This document shows positions 24,709 through 38,676 of a stretch of DNA of 64,000 nucleotides, piece by piece. This DNA comes from Viscum album (taxonomy: Eukaryota; Streptophyta; Magnoliopsida; Santalales; Viscaceae): NCBI GenBank assembly GCA_963277665.1, contig OY728143.1, positions 538,938,394-539,002,393 on the forward strand, written 5' to 3'. Within the stretch, counting starts at the first letter, position 1. Every line of letters starts with the position of its first letter. Under the pieces are notes generated by a model. The model worked only from the letters and a program-made list of their open reading frames with translations. It searched no databases and was not told where the DNA came from. A program made the translations under genes and the position numbers.

Positions 24709-25283
24709 ACAGCTTCACTGGCTGAGACCACCTTGGATGTTTTGAAGAAGTCTCAAACGGATGAAAAAGAGTTGACTAAGGATTATCAGTGGGAGATACA
24801 CCTTCAATTACAAGATGTGTAGAGGGTACAATATGTATATCCTCCATGGTAGCAGAATGAGGTGAGATCCCATGATGACCCCAAAGATCATATAACATAA
24901 GTGCTGGAACACATAGATATACTTATGTTCTCAGATAAAAAAATATAGACGGTAGTTATGGATATTAATGAGTTACATGAAGAGACCAAAAACATATGCG
25001 AATATTTCTTCGAGTGAACACATCTAAGGGGAATGGTGAGTTGAATGAGAATCATAATGAAACTCTACTTATAGGTTTAATCAAGGGGAATATTAATAAG
25101 GATAAATACATTCAATATTGGAACAACCTTTTGAATCATTATGAAGACATATTAAATGATGATCCTGGCAATCAAAATAATTTTATCACCAGGATATTTT
25201 TTAGGGAGATCAATTCAAATCACCTTAAACTGTTCGTTAACAAATGTGTAGTATCTTTTGATGTTATAACTGCTATGTTATAA
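24709..25283 (+). pseudogene. Degraded coding-like segment, unknown product (part 2)
   Basis: In the same frame as part 1 comes a hydrophilic, probably helical stretch (ASLAETTLDVLKKSQTDEKE, then LTKDYQWEIHLQLQDVQ), with three TAG and one TAA stop up to about 25010. A shifted frame then stays open for 95 codons at 24996-25283 (MRIFLRVNTSKGNGELNENH, KYIQYWNNLLNHYEDIL). The charged, helical character would fit a retroelement gag or a regulatory protein, but no family can be named. Confidence 0.28.
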
Positions 25284-28200
25284 CTGGTAAGCTGTTAGGG
25301 ATCACATTTTCTATTATTTGTGATTATAAATAAATCATTTACTATAAATGATATATTAAAAATAATTGATTCTTAAATTATCAAATTAATGTATTTATTT
25401 TTCTAAAATATAAATTATTTTATATTTTAATGAAAATATAATGATTTATAGTTCATATTATGTTTCAAAAATATGTTTACAAAATAATTTTCAATTTTAT
25501 TATAACGATCCACAGGTTTTTTATCACATATGTAATTTTTTAAATGGTCGAAAAATTATTCATATTAATAAAAAAAATTGATTCCAAATAAATGTTTATA
25601 TAAAAATAAATAAAAAAAAGATATTTAGAAGACTAATTTAATAAAATGGAAATACTTTTCGAAACATAAAACTAAAAATTATTTGGGAAATTTAATAGTA
25701 ACTTGCAAAAATAAATGACTGAATAGTAAAATACCTCAATAGATAGAAATTAACATTACAGGAGAAATACATATTGTAAAGAGTAATGGTAGATATATGT
25801 TGACATAAAATGTTCCACACAAAAAAAAAATTAATTTATACATCTATTAGAATCATAACTATTTCTAGTCATTTTCTAAAATAGAATGCCAAAAAAGTGA
25901 ATAAAAAAAACTATCTCCTCACATTACAAATTGGTCCCCTAACAAATTCTTCTACAAAGATTGTTTTAATAATATTACATAATAACGAGATAAAAACTAT
26001 ACCCCCTACCCTCCCCAAAAACATATAACTTTTTGTATATTCGAAATACCAAAAATGTGTTTCTTATGAGAAATCGTAATTAGGGGAAATAGAAGGAATA
26101 TGTAAATCTTCAACAAAAAAATTTTAAATATTAATTTTCATTTTAAAATCTCATCTGTTTTCCATAAAATTAGAAATCGTTACACTATTATATCAAATAT
26201 ATGATGATTTTATTTTTATGTAATATTTTCCATATTTTGACCTACTTTTTATAGATTAAAAATGAAAAGGTGGATCACTATACAATTTTTTCATCACCAC
26301 TATATGCATGGGACATATGTTTTCTCCTTCATCTTCATGGAATATTTATTTTTATATAATACAGATTAAAAGTTACTAAATAAGTATATTTAATGATATT
26401 TTATATTCATTAATTCATATATATCCATAATATAAAATAAAATATTATCTTTCAAGATTGTCATCAAAATAGGCTGAATGATCTAATCATTGACGAGTAA
26501 TGTTTGTACTAAAAGTTGCATCATTTCGATGAATCAAAAGAAGCATATATAGAACTATATACATTTTTATAGGGAAATTAATTTCATTTAAAATCAACTA
26601 CAAACTTGTAACTACATTTTTCAAGAATTTCATTGATTATGCACAACTATTCTGACTTAGGAACAATGAAATCAACAGACATTGAAGAATTAAATATTAA
26701 ATTATATACCAATTAAATGGTTTTAAATTAACATAATAATATTATATTAGATCATTCTCTTATATATAATGTATATAATTAATAAATAAATTTATGTATT
26801 TACATTTTTTTGATATTAAGTTATTGTTAAAAATAAATCCTCATGATAAGTAAGGGGTCATCCAAAACACTATCTTCTATTTTAGTTCATGCATTTTCCT
26901 AAGAATGGTTATCTCATTATGGAAATATTCTCAAAAATTGAATAAATATTATATATATATATATATGCATGTCACGTTTATTATATTATCACTGACCTTT
27001 TTGTTCGATTAATATATATTTATATGGGCACCTCGCTCAATTTCATTCATTAATAAAACCATATTAATGGGAATATATATATTCATTACCCCATATCATG
27101 TACCACAATATAATAAATTTTAAACAATATATTTGTTCCCAAAAAATATATTCTATTATGTAAAATCCCTTTATGTTCAATTCATGTTTTATGTAATTTA
27201 TTATTACCTTATTCTCTTTAGGGATTATTTTCCACTATTACTATCAGCCCACTTGGAATGAATATTTCAAAAATTATTTCACCACAGATTTTTATATCAT
27301 CAATTAAAAATGAATATTTTTAAATTTCATATGATTATTTATTTATCTATAAGCATACTATTTTGATTTAATCCTTACATTTTTATTAAATTAATTTTGA
27401 TATTTCATATTAATATATTATATGACAAGATTAAGTAACCATATTACATTACATGAGATATTAATACATATTTTAATTTTGTATAATTCTATAATGAGAA
27501 ATAAAAATTCAAATACATGTTATGATCTATGTTCCTACAGAGTATTTTAATGGATTTGGTAATGTTTATACCTCATGATATGATATGTATTGGATTTTCG
27601 TGTAATCATAACTCATTATGGGACAATGTTCATTTTTGATGTTTTCATGGAATTTTACATGTAATAACACTTATAACATGATTTATATTACTTATTAATT
27701 TCTTTAATTCATTTATATTATGAATCCTTCTTATTATAAAATAATTCCTTACGTTAAAAAATGATATATGTTTATTATGAAATTATTTTGATTCTATTTT
27801 CTTCAAATAATTCTATTTTGTATCATGTTTAGTCCCTTAAATTTTTTTTATCTAATATATTTTGTTTACATATTTCCAATGTAATTATATATTCATTTTA
27901 TTTCTTATTTAGATCATGGATCACATTATAGTCATTATGATAATTAATTATTATTTTATTTTCCATTCATGTATTATGTACAAAGAATTTTTATGAAACT
28001 ACAAATATATATTTTTTGGTTCTTTCTACTAAATAATTATATTATAAAATATATAATAATATGTTTATAAGAATTGGTTCACAATAAGGACTGATTACAT
28101 TTCATACAAAAATAAACTCCACCTAACCAACTTCCCTTAGTTAGTAGCGACAAATCATCACTGATCCAATTAACTATAAAATTAATTAAGAAATTTGATA

Positions 28201-31200
28201 TTTGACAAAAAATGAACATAATTACCTCTTTTAGAAGTAATGGTAGATATAATAATGGTTACTATAAGGAAATTATATTTCAATACTATTCAAATACATT
28301 TTTGTAGAAAACCATGGAATTATATTATTTATATGATATTCTAGTTACCAAAATCATTTACATTACGGGTTTACAAATACCACAACATGATTTAATTCCT
28401 CATAGAAAACTAAAATCATTCCATTCATAAATAGTTATTACTTTTGAAAACTCATCAATAATGTCCATTTGAAAAATAAAATCAATATCTCTATATATTA
28501 ATATATTACCACATTAATAACATTTATTAGAAATGATCCATAATGAAATCAATGGAATAAAAATTTAATTACAAGGATGGTGGTAAACATTCTATAAACG
28601 CAAATACATGCAATATAACATCTATTCTTACCCAATATATTATCTAATTTCCCTAAAACGTTTTTATACTAATAATTGTCTCTTAAACCATTTTTATGCA
28701 TAGTCCATTCATATGATTAAAATAAAAAATAGTTAATGAGAATTAGAAAATTAATATTCTATTTGAAACATTATAACTATGATTAAATTATTGATTTTCA
28801 TTAATAATTATAAAAAGAATCACATAAAACCTTATATTATCTAGTATTCGTGAGAAATTTGAATTTACAAATTTAGGAAAATAATAATTCCCCAGTTATG
28901 GTTTTCTAAATTATTTCTCATAAGGTGTCAATAAAATTATTGATGAGGACAACATCCACATTTGTGTTACTATTTAAAGAATAATTTTTTTTTGGTTTCA
29001 CATAATTTTTTTTGATTTATAGATTATCCATGCAGACACAATTGTCATAAATAATCAATATAATAACGTTATAGAATGTATAAAATAATATAATGATGAA
29101 AAATGTAATAAACCATTTTTACTATAATAAAAATTATGCCAATAAAATAAAACACTATATATTTAATATATCACCAAAAAACCTCCGTAAAAAAAATATA
29201 ATCAATTAATTTCATGATATAATATAATGTGGGAAAAAATTTGAGTTATATTTCATCATATATTTGGTATATTTTCATACATAAATCCCTATAATAGGTA
29301 AGTAATTGTCTTTTTTTCCTCATTTAGTTCACAACCTATGTTATGAGAAATTTATTTTATTATAATATTATGTATTTTAATAATATATTCTATTAATCTA
29401 TGTGAAATAATCACAACATTGAGTATATTATGTATATATTAGTAAATTATAGTGGTCTAAAATTTTTATTCATCTATTTCTTTTATCCATTACTAAATCA
29501 GTTAAAATTTGATTATATGTAAACCAATAAAAAGGCCATGATATTATAAATAATTGAAAAGTGATTTTGTATTTTCTTAGTATAAATATATAATCTAAAT
29601 TATTAGAAAATACTTTTCTATTCATAATATATTTTTTAATGAAGTAAAAAAATAACCAATTTTTTTTCTGTACATTTTGTATTAAATGATGACATTTTGT
29701 TTTCTAATGGTTTAAATGATTTTTTTAATCATGTTGTTCGGAATTGGTATAAAATTATAAAAGTATTCAAATTATTTAATTATTTTATATTCAAAATATA
29801 AGAAATTGAATCCAAATTAAATATTAATGGAATGGGATATCCATATAATAAATCATATAATAGAGGATATTAATTTGAAACAAAATTGATTATAAATATT
29901 CCAAAAATATTAAAATATGATTGAAATCATTAAATTTTTTTTTATTAATTAATTCATGTAATATTCAAATAAATTTTTTATTCATTCAATTATTATTTAT
30001 TTATAAATTGTGAAATTTGGGGCATGTAACACACAGATCAACACACATGAATCTAGATTCCTCCTTCATGTAATGTTTTTAATAGGGTGTATCATAAGAG
30101 GGTTTTGTGTTGATTTTATGAATTATGTGGGGACATGAAAAATTTGATGGAAAGTTATCAAAATATTTCAAAAGAATTTTTCATTTTAATTATTCATGGA
30201 AAAAATATAATTATTTATTTTTTATGATTTGGGACTGATTAATATTTTATAATATATTTCATCACATTTTTCGGCTGTAAATATTTTATGGTATGATGGA
30301 ATGGGATGATTGAATAAGAATTAATCATTATATAAATTATTTATTTATATGAATAAAAATAAATTGTACACAATAATTATGACATTAAATTTCTTTTAAA
30401 TGACTCAATGTTACTAAGTTATTGAAAAGTTGTTTTAGAATTATTTTTAAAAGTAAATTACTAGTGTATTTTCAACAAATTATCAATATAGATATATTCA
30501 AATATAAATAGAGAAAAAAACTATATTCATTGTTAAATAGATAAGTATAAATTTCATATATTATGAAAATATTATTAAATATCATATTCCATCACACTAG
30601 GAATTGTATTTAACAATTTGATCTATTACTTTTTTGGATATGATAAATCAAATATACGAGAATAGTTTTTTCCTTGGATAGCAATAATTTTTGGAAATTA
30701 AAATATCGTTTTGGATAATCACACATTAATTGATATATTTATATATATCCCTATAATATAAATTACTGATTATTATTTCTGTCATAAATGAGTTTAATAT
30801 AAGAATATAAAATTTGGAAAAACAATTATTAAATAAAAAAATTTAATAATTTCATTCTTCTTCTATAATATTATTTTTGTGTAGTCAGGACAAAGAGAAT
30901 TGAAAATTAATTAACATTTGTATATAAAAACATTCATCAATGGAAAAATTATATTAATAATTTATTTATAATATTATTTAATTCCCTATGGAATATTATG
31001 GTATTATAATGGTTTTCAATCAAGGTCATCAAAAAAATCAGGATTGAAATTTTTTATTTCATAGGTAAGGTAGGCGAATATGTAACAGAATAATGGGGCA
31101 TAATTTATTTATTGTTAAATAAAATAACATTACAAATGCATAGAATTTTTTTGCACCCCATATATTCTATTCATTCAGATACCTATCTATATTCTGGAGG

Positions 31201-32389
31201 ATTCATCCTTTATATGAAAAAAATAGACATAATGGAAAAAATAAATATTTATCCTATAATTTAGTGAATTTTTAAGATGATTGGATAATATTTATAACTC
31301 AAGATATTTAAATTTTGGAATAGTAATATTATTTTTTATTTAGGGTATGTTATCATGGAATTTTTATTATATTAATTCATCTTTTTCATGTTTTTAAACA
31401 TTTTCATAATTATTATTTTTTGAGATATTAATCGGATTATTTGAGATGTAAATTATATAGAAAATCTAATATACGACTATATTATTCAAAAATTATTCAA
31501 ATATACACTTGGGGAACCCTCTTGATAGTAAATATTATGGTATTATGTCTTTGAATCAAATGTATGATCAATGAATTTTCATTCACATATCAAGGAAGGA
31601 ATTTATGTTAATGGATATATTATAGAAAAATCACACACATAAAATGATATTTCCTAAATGAACCATATATTTGTTATCCTAGATATTTTTTTGGATACAT
31701 AACAAATTTACATGTATTCATGAACCATTTATCTAATAATGATAATTACAATATTAAGAAATTAATTTGCATACATTGTCAAAAAACCAGTAGATTTGGG
31801 TTGTATCATAGGTGACAATATGAGGGGTATATTTACGTGGGAATTATTATGATATGAAAGTTCATTGGATTTTCTTTGTAATGTATGTTTTTTAGTTGTA
31901 TTGTTTTCATTGGATGGGGAAACTACTCTTCCTCTGACCTCAACATTGAGTTATTAATTCTTCAATATGGGGAAATCATAATTATTCAAATAAGCCATAA
32001 ATTATTGTGATAATAATATTATGTAGAATGAACTAATTTATCGATGACTAACAATAAAATATTAGATTCAATGATATTATACAGGATTATAAATCCATTT
32101 TTTATTATAAAATAATAAATTTAATTAGATATAATTTAATAAAAAAATAAAAAAATTCATTAAAATTACTTTTTTTGATTAGATTTGTTTTATGAGTATT
32201 ATTTCTTACATCATTCATTTGTAGTATTCAATTTAACAAGGTCGGTGATACTATAATTCAAGAATGTAGTGTAATTTTAATAAATATCATGAATTACATC
32301 TTTTTGAATCATTTTTGTTATATCCTATCATTAAGATGTGATATTTTCTTCATAATAATAAAAATATTAGACCTCATTATTTCCCATGT
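25284..32389. other. Very AT-rich region without recognisable features
   Basis: About 7.1 kb of highly AT-rich DNA with no open frame of note and no RNA gene. A short (TA)n run lies at about 26950-26966. At about 30025-30040 TTTGGGGCATGTAACACAC resembles a polypurine tract followed by a gypsy LTR start in plus orientation, but no partner edge was found. Probably fully decayed transposon sequence. Confidence 0.4.
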
Positions 32390-35300
32390 TTGATTTCATG
32401 ATCCCACACCTTCACATTTATCACATTGAGGGGAGATATATAATGACCCATGGTTCTTACATCTAATAGGACATGGGTTGGCCACTAGCACCACAAGTAT
32501 ATCAATATAATGTATTTTTGGAATTACACACCATATGAAAACAAGATTGGGAGATATAATGTTTCATTCATAATAATATCAATGGAATATACAAAATAAA
32601 ATTAAAAAACTCCAGAATGACTAAGTAAAAAAAGTTAAAAATAAAAATACTCTAACAACAATACAGAATATTAAACTAGTGCATAAACATATGAACTATC
32701 CAAAGGTCTGGGATTTTAAATTCTATTACAATTCATGATGTCCTATTTGAATAAAAAAATGATTTACATATATTGGGTTATCATACATGTGTACTCATTA
32801 AGAAAAACTATATTCTCTCATGCATATGTGAAAAGAGAATATTAATGGTGCTTTGTGGAACTAGTAGAACCAAATAACACCAAAATTATGATACAAACAA
32901 AAAATTCATCATTATTATGTCCAACAACACAATAAACACAAATAAGAATATAATACAATATTAATCTCATCGATGATAGGGTACCATAAACCTCTTTCCC
33001 ACTACTTTTCATTATCACACCCAAACATGGTATGTTCTTGTGATCCCACATATTCAAAATAAATATGAAATACATCACATCATTATGACACACATTTCGT
33101 TTATCACATCACATATAAACTGAACTCAATTGTGACTTCACGTCTCACCACATCACAAATCAGCATCGACACTTTTTGACTTTTAGTCGTCTCAACTCGT
33201 GCATGTACTTATCATCTCTATGATGATGGAGTGGGGAAGATATGGAATCCAACTATACATCATTTCACATGGATATTCTTAAAAAAACTCCCCAAATGAC
33301 TATGATGTTGTCCAAATATAGTGCCCAATAAGAGTAGTGAGAATAAATAAACCCGAGTAAAACCCCAGTATATACATATAAATAAACATCAAACAATCTA
33401 TATCATAAGGATTCACAAATTCACAGGACAACTCATTGATTCATCCACTTATACTGTAGAAAATAAAAGCTCAACCCCATTAGAAAAACACAAGACACCG
33501 ATACTATTCCAATTATTTAATTATCATCAATCTATTTCACATATTATGCATTACTAACTTGTTTCATTAAATCATTCACATTATCATCGCATACATCATG
33601 TAGAAAAATATTTATTCATGAAACATTGTCAAAATTAGTCATTTCAATTTCCTTTACTAATAGGAAAACTAAAACAATATGACACACACACGAAAGAAAA
33701 AAATCCTAAAAGCCACGCCCAATTACACCTTTTGACAAAAACCTGAGACACAACCGCATCCTGACACCAATAACAACCCCACTACACCACCACACCAAAA
33801 TTACCATCATATCACCACTACCCAACCACATCTCATTACATAGTATACACACATTACTTAATTTATGATAACAAAAGTCATTTTGTTATTTAAAAATTTT
33901 ATATTAAAAAATCTCACTTCTATAACAAAGGGTGTTATCACAGAATCCATTTGGTCCTTGCCCATCAATTCATGTAATTTTATATTTATTGTTGTATAGT
34001 TATTTTGGATTATAAAAAACTATAAGAACTATAGGTTTTAAAATAATGATGATGCAAAATAATCAAGGCACCAAGAGACAATATTTTCATCAAGAAAACA
34101 CACCATTACAATTATAATATCAAATCCATAAAAATCACATCTGTAAAAATAAATTAGATCATACTTCACATTACCCGTCACCATTATATTCATGATAAAA
34201 TTATTCATTGTCAATATTAATCTAGATGAAAATATGTTAACAGAACATGACAATAATAATATTATCCCACATGATACACATTATGAGAAATGACGTAAAA
34301 CCAACCTACAATAAAATTTCGTTCCCCAACTCACTACACCAAAAAAATGGGACCATATACCAGGTGGTACATCTTTTATAGTAACTCATTACATCTATAG
34401 AAAAAATTTATACTACTACCATGGAAGAAGGATTTGGGAACCTGATCATAAGTTAAAGTAATCCAAAGTGAAATAATTAATAGTCTCCTATATATAATGA
34501 TTAATTATGATACTAGGTGAATATTATGTAGTTTTAACTGAACATTAATGGAGGATAAAATAAATCTATAATTTTAAATAATTAAAAAGGTCATAGTAAA
34601 TTTTAGAAATTAATGATATGATTAATCCCTATTGAAAAATTTGTATTAATATTAAATAAGTAATTTTAACATAATTGAATTCATAAAAACATTGAATTTA
34701 AAATTATGATGTTTTTTACAAAATATTAAAAATATTTTAAAATGGAAAACAATTGAAATATATCATTGTTGTGAATTTATCACCATTTGAAATGTATCAC
34801 TAATGAAAATGTCCCTCTATTGGAAATGTTTCACTATAATAAATATCTCACCATTGGATATTTATCGTGATTTTTAGTTTCTCACCACTAAAAATGATTT
34901 ACCTTTGGAATGTTCTCAGCATTGGAAATGTATGACCATTATAGATGTAGCAACATTATAAGTTTCTCACAATTGGAAATGTCTCCCAATTAGAAATGAA
35001 TGACTCCTATAAATTATTTTCCATTAGAAATGTCTATATATTAGAAATGTATCACCATTCGAAATGTCTCACTATTAGATATGTTTCAAAATTAAAAAAT
35101 ACTCCCCACATGAAATGTTTCAAATTTGGAAATTTATGGAAAAATGTAAAACTGTTAGAAAGACACTTCATTAGATAGACTAACTTTTTGATTTTTAATG
35201 AAAAATCCAGAATTATTGGAATGAATCATCATTTGGAACACTCACACATTGTAAACTTTAATAAAAATGGAAGAATATGGAACAAATCATCATTGGAAAC

Positions 35301-35618
35301 ATGGATATGCCTCCAATACACACCTAAATTTCCCCAAACAGCTCAATTATAAAAGAAATTTATATCTAAGGGACAAAAGGATAAGAAATTTACATCAGAT
35401 ACCTATCAAACTATTATTTCCCTCAATAACTTTAAAACAAACATTATGGAATGAGATATAGGGTTAAAACAACCATCCTTCAAGATACGAATCATGGATA
35501 TCATTACAACTAAAACACTACCATTTAACAAAATTGTAAATCCCATATTCCCACCCCTAAAGAACATGTACTTCCGAAAAATTCAAATTAAGGAATTCCA
35601 TTCACCGTGTCATGTTAT
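32390..35618 (-). repeat. Left (3') LTR of old gypsy element G2
   Basis: Similar to 50393-50894 joined to 62842-63228. For example GGGTTGGCCACTAGCACCAC at about 32471 matches AGGTTGGGGACTACCACC at about 50497, and CTTTTTGACTTTTAGTCGTC at about 33173 matches CTTTTGACTTCTGGCCATCA at about 63146. The left edge is uncertain (32.39-32.44 kb, near TATAATGACCCATGG). The right edge is placed at TGTTATTA (35613-35620) by analogy with the T1 edge. Contains the 17-bp array. The short open frames inside (32842-33093, 34038-34253 and 34996-35178) are not credible genes. Confidence 0.55.
34747..35137. repeat. 17-bp minisatellite, 23 copies
   Basis: 391 bp that divide exactly into 23 units of 17 bp, with no indel needed. 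Consensus about CACCATTGGAAATGTCT. Near-consensus units include CAGCATTGGAAATGTAT, CACAATTGGAAATGTCT and CACCATTCGAAATGTCT; others are heavily mutated but keep the phase. Lies about 0.5-0.9 kb inside the left LTR of G2 as I draw it. The open frame at 34996-35178 is a by-product. Confidence 0.92.
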
Positions 35619-36099
35619 TACCTTCTCTTAGTTTCAATAAATCTCCCAAATGGATTTAATCACATCATATTAAAATCCATCGTGATTAGAATTTATGAAT
35701 TCCATTTTTACCATGCTGGAAAATTTTCCCACATCAAATTATGGTGGAAACATCATATCTTATGGATCAACAAGGACATAAAAACACATCATATGAAAAA
35801 CATAAAAGAAAAAACAAATAGCAATAAGGGGTATTGGGATACCATTTGTGTCTTATGCTCCCAAGTACAATATTCATGACCATTATGACTCCATAATACC
35901 CATAACAAGGGAATAGTCAATACTATAATCACTATATGTTGACTATATTAAATACCCCTGAGACTATCCATAAATTTTAAAGAATCCTTGATATCATAAT
36001 ACCTATATTAAAGGAAATGATGGCCTTTATTAAGATATTGATTGAGTTAAGAGACATCCAATGCATCATGGATCTGATCCAATTAAGGTGGATGTTATA

Positions 36100-36720
36100 A
36101 CGGGTATGTCACATAGCCAATGCTCCCCAACCCCTCTAAGGGGCCAACAAACCATGAGAAGTGTTTACTTCTTTTTTTTTGAACCTCCACTTCCTATGTC
36201 ATGGTGAAAGATTCATGAATATGTGATCCCCTATATCAAACTATGGGAACCTCCTCCTATGATTGACATTCGTATATTTCTTATACTATTCTACTTTAAT
36301 CCTCTCCTCAACATAAAAATATTAATTTGTTTGGCATTACATCACATCGATTCAAATAGATGATATATCCAAAACCTCACTCCAAAAAAACCTAGAAAGA
36401 CACAAGCCCCATACAATGAAACAAATGGATCACTGCCAATGAAATCAGGAAATTTGATATTTTATGTGAACTCATCCAAGGGAAGGAGTTATGACCCTGA
36501 TCCTACAAATTAAAAGACACATCATTACAGTATATCCTCCAACATCTACATAGTCCATTCATACATTCCATCTATCTGAGGGTGGAAAGCAATGATGAGG
36601 TTGAACTATGTTCCAAAATAATGAAGTTTCCCACTCTAGACTCAAGAGTTTAAAATTTTATCTCAATTATATATAATGGACCTCAGAACTCCATTTAGAC
36701 ATTCTACATAATCTAAAAAC
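36100..36720 (-). pseudogene. Integrase remnant of G2
   Basis: On the minus strand about 36552-36590 reads IAFHPQIDGMYEWTM, the FHPQTDG-x-SERTI block that carries the catalytic Glu in gypsy integrases; here the Glu-Arg pair has become Tyr-Glu-Trp. About 400 bp downstream (36105-36165) FVGPLRGVGSIGYVTRY corresponds to the GPF-x-EIL-x-RVG-x-VAYRL part of the integrase C-terminus. Frames are broken repeatedly. Order and spacing match T1. Confidence 0.65.
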
Positions 36721-38104
36721 ATAATTCCAAAATCATACAATCCTGTGGATTTATTGATATCTTGGAAGTAAGATGATTTTATTAATAGATCAAAAATCTA
36801 TATGATAGTATCATAACAACCTGAATATCTAGGTGACCTAATGAAAAAATCAATTGATATTTAATCTTATTTTGAATCTAGCACATCAAAGGAACAACAA
36901 AAATCCCTTTGTAACCCCATTATCATCTACTTACTACTACAAAACATGTCACCAAGCCACAAACACTACCACTTCTTATATCGTCCTTACCCACAAAAAT
37001 TGGGTTCTCTTTCTAGGAACTTTTGTGAGTATCCTATTTGTAAGGCGAAGAGTTAGATATCAATCTCATGAATTATTCCCTCAGGCCTCATTACTAAAAT
37101 ACAAAACCTCCCATGAATCAATATATATATTTGGCCATGCTATGACCATCTCGCTAGAGCATCACCATGGACAACATAATCTTGAAACAACTGTACAAAT
37201 GCCAATTTATTTTGAGACTCCTCCATCTACTATATCATATAATATTGAACCATCTCCTGATGTAAAAATCCTTCACAACCACTCTCCCATATATTTAAAT
37301 GTAGATCATCCAACTCAACTATCTCTCCCCTTTCATGCGTATAATCCTGAACCACATGATTCTGTGTCAATATTCATAAATAATTAACCATGATATTCCC
37401 CTCTAATAAGGATCAATATGTCTTAAGGTCATATTCTTGAATAAACTCCATCAATTTCCACATCAGTTGTTTTATATAATGTTATAAAAGTCATTATTCT
37501 ATTTATTATGATCTATTAAGACCAAAACATGCTCCCCAATATGTTATTGTCATCATAAAATCATTGGAAAAACTACTTCCCCAAGATCCAGAACATATGT
37601 GGCGTAGTTATATTTGTGAACGATTAATTAACTATAACTATAATAGATCACTAAATTATTCTACATCACGAAGAACCATATGAAGAGATGTGATGCCTCA
37701 CATAAAACATTAAACAATACATCCTAGTCTAGATGATGAAGTAATGATTACTAAATAGGTCCCCCTTCAGGGAAATTTTTTTTCAAAACCTTATCTATAT
37801 GTGGAAAATATATTTTCTTATAAGTTAATTATTTCAAAAATAATGAAACTAAAGATAAATCATGATGAAACCTATAATAATATAGTTTTAGTCCATGGAA
37901 TATATGAATGTCCACCACGTTCTTGGGTGATTCTCATGAATCTACTACCTTGACCATTGACAGGTCCATTACCACACCATATTGAGATACCAAATTCATT
38001 AGGTAATGCACCTCTCATGATCATATTATATACATGTAAATCACTTTATAGGTATGGTGGAAATGAAGACCTTACAAAACAACAATGAGATGTTCCCCTT
38101 TCTC

Positions 38105-38560
38105 ATTCTATAACCTTGAGTATATCAACATGTGATTCCTAAAGACAATGACATACTAGTTCTTGAACACAATGAGGATAGATTTCATCATCCCCACGAA
38201 CTCAGATGGTGTTTTTGTAACACTAAATGGAACGGTAATGAACTCAATTTGTACATACCTACATCAAAAGGATTTATTTGGACATCTACATTGTTCCCCC
38301 ATAACTAGTGATATTCATACTGTAGATTGATATTAGATAAATAACCATCTCCACTCACTTGGTAAAAAAAATCATCAATACATGAAAGTGGATAATGATT
38401 ATTAATCATCACATGTATAATCCTATGATTTTCTATTAAAAACAATATACTATCATAACAAATCATAACATATGAAATCAGGTAACCACATAGGGAAACC
38501 CTATGTGAGATGAAGGCCCGCTATATTAGACCATCTATCTGAATCCTCATCCACCACAAC
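38105..38560 (-). pseudogene. Reverse transcriptase remnant of G2
   Basis: The minus strand reads HYPLSCIDDFFYQVSGDG (conserved [15 protein letters not shown] block), then YLSNINLQYEYH ([12 protein letters not shown]), then MYKLSSLPFSVTKTPSEFVG ([17 protein letters not shown]), then VIVFRNHMLIYS at about 38120, in place of [12 protein letters not shown]. Both catalytic aspartates are lost and at least one stop interrupts the stretch. The identification rests on four collinear motifs. Confidence 0.78.
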
Positions 38561-38671
38561 ATAGAATTCATCATGACATATATAGCCATTAAAATAAGTG
38601 AATAATCATTTAAAATGCTTATCCTAAATTCAACTAAATGTCAAGGAGGTATTGTCCCATACTCATAGAGT

Positions 38672-38676
38672 AAAAC
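38672..38676. repeat. Target-site duplication AAAAC, left of copia
   Basis: AAAAC abuts the left LTR edge and recurs at 48391-48395 beyond the right LTR. Low complexity makes chance possible, but both edges were set by LTR alignment. Confidence 0.6.

Larger units (their letters stand above)
35619..38671 (-). mobile_element. Old Ty3/gypsy element G2, interior part 1 (pol remnant)
   Basis: Decayed minus-strand gypsy interior with integrase at about 36.1-36.7 kb and RT at about 38.1-38.5 kb, about 1.7 kb apart as in T1. The copia element has inserted at 38672 (AAAAC duplicated) and the G2 interior resumes at 48396. The summed interior is about 5.05 kb. Confidence 0.65.

Noticed and set aside
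26950..26966. (TA)n microsatellite
   Set aside because: Too short to be notable in such AT-rich DNA.
34747..35137. CRISPR-like array
   Set aside because: Units of 17 bp are contiguous with no spacers, and the context is a plant retroelement LTR.
36854..37387. 177-codon plus-strand open frame
   Set aside because: Lies antisense to the decayed RNase H/integrase section of G2, shows no recognisable domain, and its composition follows the AC/AT-rich antisense sequence.
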